Of a DNA stretch of 16,442 nucleotides, positions 1-7,312 are shown one piece after another. The notes beneath the pieces are model-generated. The model worked only from the letters and a program-made list of their open reading frames with translations, was not told where the DNA came from and did not search any database. This DNA comes from Monoraphidium neglectum (taxonomy: Eukaryota > Chlorophyta > Chlorophyceae > Sphaeropleales > Selenastraceae): NCBI RefSeq assembly GCF_000611645.1, contig NW_014012479.1:1-16442 (forward strand), read 5' to 3'. The stretch's first letter is position 1, and every line of letters begins with the position of its first letter. A program made the translations under genes and the position numbers.

Positions 1-2916
1 GGCGCGCGGCGGCGCGGCGGCGGGGGCGCGCGGGCCGCGGCTGCCGCGGTCTGCGCGGGTTGTGCCGAAGCCGGAGGTGGGGCTGCTGACGCACCTGAAG
101 GACCTGCCGGATCAGGGCGTATACCTACAGGTTGCCATCAACGAGCGCGGCGGCGGCGGCGACGACGCCGGGGGCAACGGCGCGAGCGCGAACGGCAGCG
201 GCAACGGCGCGGCAGCGGGGCCTCGGCGCGGCGTGGCGCGGCCGCGGCCGTTGTCCTTCCAGATGGAGAGCCACCAGCTGTGCTACTACGTGCTGGGCCT
301 CGTGCACTCGATCTGGTCGCCGATCCCCGGCGGCCTGGAGGACTTCATCGGGTCCCCCAAGACCAACGGCTACCAGAGCCTCCACACGCGCGTCGTGCCG
401 CTGTCCATCCTTTCGAAAAACTGCCCGCTGCTGCCGATGGAGGTCCAGATCCGGACTGCTGACATGGACCGCCTCGCGGACCTGGGGGTGGCAGCGCGCA
501 ACTGGGGCGTCAAGCGGCCGCCGGGGCGGCTGGCGGGCTGGGCGGGGCTCGGTGGCATGGCGGCGGCGGTCGCGGACGTCATGCAGCAGGAGCCCGCGGG
601 CAGCGCGGCGGAGCGGCGGGAGCCGCCAGGGCCGGGCGTAGCGGGGCAGGAGCAGCAGCGGCTGGGCGCGGCGCCGCCCGGCGCAGCAGTGGACGGCAGC
701 AGCAGCAGCGGCGGCGGCGGCGGCGCGCGGGCGTTCTGGATGAACCTGGCGACTTACATGCTGGAGACAGTGGTCGCGGGCGGCAGCAGCCTGGCGGCGA
801 TCACGGGCGTGCGGGGGCCTCACTTTGGGGGCAGCCCGTTCAGCAGCCGGGACGAGGACCACGAGGACGCCCGCGGCGGCGGCGGCGGCGGCCGCTGGAG
901 CCCCGCGGCAAGCAGCAGCAGCAGCAACGGCAACGGCGCGCCGGCGCCGCCGGGCCCGCCCCGTGCGGGCGCGGGCGCAGGACCCAGCGCGGTCGTGCGC
1001 GCCGCGAGCGGCGGAGGCAGCGGGCCAGACGGCCAGGGCGGCGCGGCGGCGCGGCGCGCCGCGGCGGCGGCCGCGAAGGCGTCGAGCAGCTTCCTTCCGT
1101 CGGCGCTGAGGAAGCAGGAGGCGTCGTCGGACGGCAACTGGCTGACGCAGATGCGGAAGTGGCAGGAGGAGTTTGTGGGCAGCCTGTCGGCGCGGGAGTT
1201 TGTGGACGGCGTGACCGCGGAGGTCCTGGGGCAGAGCGTGTTTGTGTACACGCACACCGGGGAGCTGCGGCGGCTGCCCAAGGTGCGCGCCGCGTGGTCA
1301 TTGAGATTGTTGCGGAGGTGCTCTCAGCCGGGGTGGCGGCTGCAGCCAGCTGGACACAAGCACCTGTGTACGCGCGGACGCGAGCAGGGCAGACGGCCCG
1401 ACGCACCTTTCGTTGGACTGCAGAGCCCCTAGCAAGTGCCTAGACCAGCCCTGCCCTGTCTGCCCTTCCATCCTCGCGAGCGCGCTCACACACGCACACA
1501 CACCAACACCCACACACACACACACACACACTCACACACACACACACCCTCCTCCCCCCAGGGCTCTACTGTGGTCGACTTTGCCTACTCTGTCCACACC
1601 CAAATTGGCAACGAGATGCGCGCCGCGCTCGTTAACGGCCGCCTCGTCGCGCCCTCCTACGTCCTGTCCAACGGGGAGGTCGTGGAGGTGCGCCGCGAGC
1701 CGTCCTCCGCGGTAACGCCTTCCATGGTTCGCCGCCACGAGCAGTGGGTCGGGTTCGTGCGCACCCGCACCGCCAAGCTGAAGATCAAGCAGTTCTTGAA
1801 AGACCACGCGCGCCGGCAGCGGCGCTGCGGGCCGGGCAGCGGTGGGGGCGGTAGCGGCGGGAGCGGGAGCGGGAGCGACAGCGGCTGCGATGATGAGGAC
1901 GAGCCGTGCGGCGCGGAGGAGGAGGGTGGCGGCGCCAACAGCAACGGCAACGGCGTGGCGGGTGAGCGAAGGGGCTGGGGCCAATACCCCTGCCTCGCCC
2001 CCCCTTGTGTGAGATGCTCTAGAGCGGCCGTCATGGCAGGCGGGTCGTTGCAATCAGGTTCAGCGGTATTCAGAACGAGTGCGTTGTTTTTGGCCGCCAA
2101 GCAGCCGCGGAAGCAAGCGGAGCAGCGGGCCCTCGCACCTCACCTTCATGCCGCACCCGCCCGCGCCTCTGCCACCCCGCCCCCACACAGGCGCGAGCCC
2201 CGCGCCCGCCGCGGCCGCGGCCGCGCCTGCCGCTGCAGCCGCCGCTGCCGCTGCTGCTGCCGCCGCGGCGCCCCCCGACAGCACGAGCGTCACGACGCTG
2301 TCTATATCGTGCGCGGACAAGATGGGCCTGCTCGCAGCGGTTTGCAACGTAATCACGGACAGCGGCCACAACATCAAGGTGGGTTTCACAAACTGCGCTG
2401 GCGGGGTCTGGGTCTGCAGCTTGGGCGTGGGCAGGGGCAAGGGCTCGCTGCGACCGGAATGCATGTTGCGGCAAGCTTTGTGCACGAAATGAAGGCGGGA
2501 AGGCAAGGGACCCGCCGGCGCGTCGCGTCATTATGGGTGTCAATACACGCGCAACCCCCGCGGCCCGCGCCTCGCAGTCCGTCTCCGCCCTGCCCGGCCG
2601 CGGCGCCGCCGCACCCGGCAGCGCCCCCGCCGCCGCCGCCGACGGCGTCGCGTGCGGGGAGTACGTCATGACGTTTGTCCTCAAGGGCCGCGACGCGCGG
2701 CTGGCGGAGATGCTGCAGCAGATCCTGGCGCTTGAGGGGGTGATTTCCTACAGCATCAGCTGCGAGCTGCCGCAGGCGCTAGCCTCGGGGCGGGCGCGCG
2801 GGGCCGGCGGCGGCGGCGGCGGCGGCGCGCTGCTGGGTCTGGCCGCGGCGTACGGGCTCGCGGCCGCCGCGGCGCTCGGGGGCGCGGGCTTCGGCGGCGC
2901 GGGGCTGCTGGCATAG
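1..2916 (+). CDS. RSH1: RSH1-type RelA/SpoT homologue, 5'-truncated by window edge
   Basis: This is the C-terminal part of a plastid (p)ppGpp synthetase/hydrolase homologue of the stringent response. Exons read 2-1282, 1562-1961, 2191-2378 and 2578-2916, giving about 735 visible residues. The synthetase end shows GYQSLHT (368-388) and EVQIRT (440-457), which hold the nucleotide-stacking Tyr and catalytic Glu of the family. A low-complexity linker (visible residues about 173-375) follows, then a WQEEFVG block, the TGS domain (from residue about 413, split by intron 1) and an ACT domain (about 590-687, split by intron 3). The tail is Ala/Gly/Leu-rich and hydrophobic. The EFVG block and spacing match plant RSH1 rather than RSH2/3. 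The HD hydrolase domain and upstream synthetase residues lie off the left edge, so activity cannot be judged. The first exon's 5' limit is uncertain: an acceptor-like CAG at 128-130 could start it at 131. The GTG at 62 is not a real start. Confidence 0.88.
515..1125 (+). repeat. Low-complexity GGC/GCG/AGC-rich coding linker in RSH1
   Basis: Between the EVQIRT end of the synthetase domain and the WQEEFVG block, the reading frame stays open for about 200 codons but is dominated by Gly, Ala, Ser and Pro. It contains short trinucleotide runs: AGC then GGC near 696-725, GGC near 872-893, and AGC near 909-925. It has no recognisable domain and is probably a disordered, slippage-expanded linker. A hidden short intron cannot be excluded. 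Confidence 0.6.
1487..1547 (+). repeat. (CA)n microsatellite in RSH1 intron 1
   Basis: A run of CA dinucleotides, broken by a few substitutions (CG, CC, CT), fills the 3' half of intron 1 (1283-1561) and abuts the pyrimidine tract before the acceptor at 1560-1561. It is seen directly and is likely length-polymorphic. Confidence 0.9.
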
Positions 2917-3646
2917 GGGATCTGAGCGAGAGCTTGCGAGAGGTGGGGACACCGCGGGGTCGGCCCACTGGGCTGTGGCGCGAGGGGGCCTCTCGCGCCA
3001 GCTGCCAACCGGTTCGTTCGGCCGCACCCCGCGCCTGTCAGCGCAGGCGCGCACAACTTTTGCTAAGCAGCAGCAGCGCAGTAAGAGCAGAGCGCCAGCA
3101 GCGTTTCCGTCACCGTCACCGTCCCCGCACCGAACCTTTCTCCGAGCAAGCCCTGCAGAGCTGCGACCCATTCAGCACGGGCTCTTCTTTTTGGCTGCCT
3201 CGCACCATCCAACCAATTTTGGGCATTCGAATTTGGAGCAACCTCTTCTTTGCCGGGCGCACCCGGCCGGCCCCGCTGGCGGCCCGCGGCCCCCACAACG
3301 CGCGGCGCGGCCGCACACAAGGCCGCCGCCGCGCGCATCCCGCCCCGCTGTTTCATTCTGTGTTGCGACTCGAGCCACCCGCTTGTGACTGTGGCCTGCC
3401 CCGGCCGCAGCCGCCTGCGCGCAGCTCCTCGCCCATGTTTGTCGCAGCCCTGTCCCGTGTGCGTCCTGCTACTGGTCCAGCGTTCGTGAGGCCGCGCCCC
3501 GCGCCGCCCGCGGGGCGTCCGCGCCGAGGCGCGCGGCGGCGCCGCTGTTCGCTGCGCGCAGGCGGCGGGCGTTGCCGGCGCGCCTGTGCGGCCGCGCTTG
3601 ACACCCCACCCCCCGATCCTGTCCTTCATTCTGAACATGCTCGTGC

Positions 3647-3663
3647 GCGGGAAGTTTTCCCGC
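3647..3663. promoter_or_regulatory. Short perfect hairpin containing an E2F-like motif
   Basis: The 17 bases form a 7-bp perfect inverted repeat around a 3-base loop. The right arm with its preceding base reads TTTCCCGC (3656-3663), which fits the E2F/DP consensus TTTSSCGC. It lies about 1.15 kb upstream of PEX12 and is not near the cyclin promoter, so function is doubtful. In GC-rich DNA such a match can arise by chance. Confidence 0.15.
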
Positions 3664-4410
3664 CGGCCCCTCGCACGTATGCGTCGTCGTTGGCTCCGGC
3701 GGCGGTGGCGCCTTCGGCGCCTGGTGTGCGCTCGGCCGCCGCTCGTCAGGTTGCTTTTTACGCGGCTTGTGCCCTGTGTGGTGGGCGCAGGCGCTTGGTC
3801 CCCTCGGTTAGTCAGCCGGTGCGCGCGGCGGGCGTGTGCAGCCGCCGCGCCGCCCTATCAAGGGCCTGCGCTGCCGGCCCGCGTTCGTTGAGGCCTTGGT
3901 GCGCGCCTGCGCTCCGCCCCCTCCTCTGCATTGTCGCGCCAGACTCACGTGTCAAGCTGACCTGTGACGCACCCCCTCGCCCTCGACCACCCCGGATGGC
4001 TTCGGCTCGGCCGCCCCCTTTTGAGCCGCTGACCCCAAGCGCATTTGTCCAGGGATCCCTCCGCTGGCGCATGTGTTATGCTGTCGAGTTCTGCATCAAA
4101 TCTCAGCGCAGTCTGGCAGGCGGCTGGGTGGACAAGACCCGGGGGGCCCAGCCCGGGGTTGCGTGTGGAACCAATTGAGTAGGCATGCTACGTGACTTGT
4201 CGTGCAGAGCTGACGTCCTGCTCCAAGTCGGCGTGCCCATGGGAACGCGCCTGCTGCATGGCATGGCAGCAGCGCAGTATGGGGATTGGGATGGTGGAAA
4301 GCAGCCCCTTGAAAGGGTCATGGCTCGTAGGGGGGGGGGGTGCGCTCAGGGATACAAACGTTACTTGCCCGGCACTCAGTGCACGATGGGTGTCAAATCA
4401 TCCGTTGACC

Positions 4411-4445
4411 CCACCATATTAATGTTACATTGCAATATAATGTCT
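4411..4445. promoter_or_regulatory. AT-rich island upstream of PEX12
   Basis: A short AT-rich segment stands out in GC-rich surroundings. It includes the perfect inverted repeat AATGTTACATT (4421-4431) and TGCAATATAA (4431-4440). It lies about 400 bp before the PEX12 start and may belong to a promoter. No TATA box or start site can be fixed from sequence alone. Confidence 0.2.
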
Positions 4446-4817
4446 ACACGCCCGTTCCCAGTACCGATGGTACCGGTAGCGCTCAGCATTCGCATTGGCG
4501 GCGCGCGATCTTCAGTGACGCGTCGGGTGACGCTGACACGCTACCATAGTGCGCCCGGCCAGCTTACAGCGAGGTGTAGCTACATATGGGAGCTCGTCTG
4601 CGTGATTAATGGGCGCGAATCGCTTCCACGGGCGATTTTCTTTGGTGCCAGGCTGTGTCCAGTTTTCCAGCGAGCGTGTCGAGAGGCAGACTTACAGTAT
4701 ATCCGATTTTAGTCTTGAGTTAATGGTCACGGAGCTATGGGGGACGGCGTGTAGATAGGCAGCTGGTTCCGTTGGCACAACGGCAGCGGCGCTGGCTCGC
4801 GCCTGAGGCTGAGCAGG

Positions 4818-6731
4818 ATGAGCTTTGTCAGCCTCGGCGGCGATGCAGGCAGCAAGCCCACATTCTTTGAGGTGTATGCCGCAGACAAGCTCGTGCCCAG
4901 CCTCAGGGCCGCCGTCATCTACTCCCTGTCGGTGGGCACCCGCCTGTGCATGCCCGCGGCTGCGTGGCGCCTGGCGTACGGCCGCCAGCAGCTTTCTGCC
5001 GACGCCGCCCCGTCGGCGACGCACCCGCCAGGCCCCGCCCCCGCCCCAGAACGCCACGCCGCGCACGTGGCACCGCCCAGGTGTTTGGCCAGCGCCGCGC
5101 CTGGGTGCAGCGGCTGCTGGAGCGAGAGGATGAGGTTGTTGCCCTGGTCGTGCTGCTGCTCGACCGCCACAGCCTGCGCGCCCTCGAGGGCACGTTTGCG
5201 GAGAGCCTCTACGGCCTCAAGCGCGAGCGGTGGCGGCCGCGCCCAGGGGCGGCGGCCGCGGCGGCGCCGCAGCAGCAGCCGGCCGGCGCGGCGGCGGGTT
5301 GCGGCGGCGGGGCGCCGCTCGGGCGGGGCGGCGCGAGCCTGGCGCTGCTGTGCAGCGTGCTGCTGCCTTACCTCCAGTCGAAGGCCGAGCGGCTGTACAC
5401 CCGCCACGCGGCGCGCGCCGGCGTCTTGGGCCTCGCGCTGCGCCGCGCGTCGCCGCGGCTGCCCCCGGTGCGCGGCGGCGCCGCGCCCGGGCCCTTGGCG
5501 GCCGCGTGGGACGCGGCCCTGGCGCTGTATGTGCGCGCCTACCCGTTCCTGCATGCGGCGATCGAGGCCTCCAAGTTCAGCTACCAGCTGGCCTATCTGC
5601 TAGATGCTTCCGACTACAACTCCCCAATGATGCGGCTGCTGGGGCAGCGGCTCGTGCGCATGTCCGCGCCCGACATGGTGGGTGCGGCCCGGTGGTATTT
5701 GTCGGGGAGGGGCAGGGTCGTACTGATGCGAGGAGGCTTCCACAGGCCAAAGAGTTGTAGCAGCCGCAATCAGTCATGATGCTGACATCATCATGGGGGC
5801 GAGTTTGAATTCGGCGACTGGGCGCCGAACAGACTTGTGTATGCTTGGGATGACGTCGCCCCTGGTGTGAGGCTCCCCTTGGTTGCCGTTGCTCACCCGG
5901 CCGCTTCGTCTGCCTATATCGCCGGCCGCAGGCACGCCTGGAAAATGAGAAGCAGCGCGCGCGCGGGGCGCGGCTGGCGGCAGTGGAGCAGCGCGGCAGC
6001 CGCGTCGCGCGCGGCGTGGGGCGCGCCTGGCTGAGGGCGCGCTTTGCGGTGGCCGACCACACAAGCAGCGCGCTCATCCTGGCAGTGTTCGGCTTCAAGG
6101 CACGCGCCCCTGCTTGCGGCCCAGGGGGGCTGCCGTGGCGCACGCGAGAGCTTGCGGCATGCTGCTGCTGACCGGCGCAGAATAGAGCTGGCAAAGGCTA
6201 TCTCCTCTCAGCACTCGCGCTGCGCAAGCCATGACTCAGCGGCAAAGCAATCTCTATGTATCTGCCCCGCAGATCCTTGAGTGGTGGTACGCATCTGCAG
6301 AGGACCGACTGGCGGCCGGCAAGGCGATCCCGCCCCCGCCCGCGCCCCCGCCGCCCGCGCCGCACCCGGACGGCGTCGGCCTGCCCGAGGACCCCGCCAC
6401 ATGCCCCCTGTGCAGGTGCGCGCGGGGCAGGCGCGCTGCGGGAGCAGCATGAATGGGCGCGCGGTCCGGCTCGCCCTTATGCCTGCTTTCGCCGCCTGCT
6501 GCTGCGCGCCTTGCTTAATGCTGGCCCCCTCAGCTCCCCCTTCCCCAACGGTGCCGCGGCCGTGGCCCAACGAGCAGGCGGGCTCGCGTCAACCCCGCCG
6601 CGCTGGCGGTGTCGGGCTACGTCTTCTGCTACCCCTGCGTCTTTGGCTGGGTGGCGCAGCGGCGCTGCTGCCCCGTCACACGCCAGCCCGCAACGCTCGA
6701 CCACGTGCGGCGCCTGTTTGAGGCGCTGTGA
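4818..6731 (+). CDS. PEX12: Peroxisome biogenesis protein 12 (RING peroxin)
   Basis: PEX12 is a peroxisomal membrane protein that with PEX2 and PEX10 forms the ubiquitin ligase recycling the import receptor PEX5. Exons 4818-4931, 5081-5677, 5932-6099, 6273-6415 and 6578-6731 join in frame to 391 residues, close to plant PEX12. The N-terminus has the PTFFEVYAADKLVPSLRAA block. Exon 2 carries REDEVVAL, a hydrophobic segment and the FAESLYGLKR motif, then a low-complexity Ala/Gly insert and the FLHAAIEASKFSYQLAYLLD region. AVFGFK and EWWYASAE precede a Pro-rich hinge (about residues 313-322). The C-terminal RING has CPLC (C337, C340), CYPC (C358, C361) and CCP (C371, C372), the reduced ligand set typical of PEX12, which binds fewer zinc ions than a full RING. 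The start ATG at 4818 fits the family N-terminus. The intron after exon 3 needs a GC donor. Confidence 0.93.
6100..6272 (+). other. Probable GC-AG intron of PEX12 (intron 3)
   Basis: The exon ends TTCAAG and the next bases are GC, not GT; the acceptor is CCGCAG at 6267-6272. Using this GC donor joins AVFGFK to ILEWWY in phase 0, as in plant and animal PEX12. A GT at 6085 is also in phase but would delete the conserved VFGFK. The GT at 6135 gives the wrong phase. Confidence 0.75.
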
Positions 6732-6825
6732 GGCGCGGCTGTCTCGCAAGATTGCCGAGCCGTGGAGCCGCATCGGCGTTCGAGGCCGCCGCCCTTTGTG
6801 GCGTCTCCAGGAGCGACGCATGTCA

Positions 6826-6830
6826 TGTAA
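6826..6830 (+). terminator. TGTAA polyadenylation signal of PEX12
   Basis: TGTAA, the usual green-algal poly(A) signal, occurs about 95 bases after the PEX12 stop and is the first one downstream. Cleavage would be expected some 10-20 bases later. Confidence 0.6.
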
Positions 6831-7141
6831 CAAACGATCTGGCAGGCAGCCACACTGGCGCAGTGCCTTTCGTATGAACTTGCAACAGCGGATCGGGCGC
6901 ATCGTACGAGGGCCCGCCTCCTTGATGACCATCGGGCAGGCTAGCACAGCATGCACCAAGTCATGCCTGAGGTGACGCCACACTGTGCTGATGAGGCCTT
7001 GCTTCTTCACTACACTGGGCAATGATGAGATAGGCTTGCAGCATGTGTGATTGGGAAGAGTATCAGACGCTTTCAACTACGCAGCACCTCCGGCACATCA
7101 TGATATCGCCGCCCGACACAACTGCAGCCCGCCTTTGAAAT

Positions 7142-7216
7142 GAGTCAAACGATGCGAAGGCAGCAGCTTCTCCCGCTGCCCTTGCGCGCACCAACTGAGC
7201 TATCCCGCTCGGGCCA
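7142..7216 (-). other. tRNA-like relic or SINE head (A box and near-B box)
   Basis: Read on the minus strand, GGGATAGCTCAGTTGGT is identical to the 5' part of many tRNAs and includes a perfect A box (complement of 7191-7202). Forty bases further comes GTTTGACTC (complement of 7142-7150), one mismatch from the B-box core. Between them, complement of 7163-7179, lies a 5-bp stem with a 7-base loop, like an anticodon arm, but without U33. No 3' strand pairs with the putative acceptor 5' strand. It is therefore not a functional tRNA as read. A degenerate tRNA or tRNA-derived SINE head fits better. Confidence 0.35.
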
Positions 7217-7312
7217 CTCGTGGCCAATGTCAAAGTTGATAGTTGCATCGGTGCAAGTAGTTGTTGTTGCCACCTGCTCGATCAAGTTTGAGTGCGACCC
7301 ATCTTTGCTGCC

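Larger units (their letters stand above)
2917..4817. other. Gene-free stretch between RSH1 and PEX12
   Basis: No reading frame here resembles a known protein. Long open frames, such as the one over 2934-4178, are Arg/Pro/Ala-rich and look like GC-bias artefacts. The region must contain the RSH1 3' UTR and the PEX12 promoter. I found no plus-strand TGTAA anywhere in it, so the RSH1 poly(A) site is undefined. Base composition shifts from very GC-rich (up to about 4000) to more AT-containing (4360-4740). An 11-base G run lies at 4330-4340. Confidence 0.6.
6732..7312. other. Spacer between PEX12 and the cyclin gene
   Basis: It holds the PEX12 3' UTR with its TGTAA signal and a tRNA-like block on the minus strand (7142-7216), both listed separately. 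The rest, which must include the cyclin promoter and 5' UTR, shows no coding signal. I saw no AACGG mitosis-specific activator core on either strand. Confidence 0.55.

Noticed and set aside
125..1255. Long minus-strand open frame opposite RSH1 exon 1
   Set aside because: It is antisense to a well-supported coding exon and consists of Arg/Ala repeats produced by the GC-rich complement.
2934..4178. 414-codon plus-strand open frame after RSH1
   Set aside because: Composition is Arg/Pro/Ala-rich with no motif or domain. Similar long frames occur in other readings of the same GC-rich DNA.
5775..5795. 7-bp hairpin in PEX12 intron 2 (CATGATG/CATCATG)
   Set aside because: Short stems of this size are expected by chance in 16 kb and nothing else supports a role.
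7142..7216. A functional tRNA gene on the minus strand
   Set aside because: No 3' acceptor strand pairs with the 5' end, the T arm does not fold and the anticodon-like loop lacks U33; kept only as a relic.
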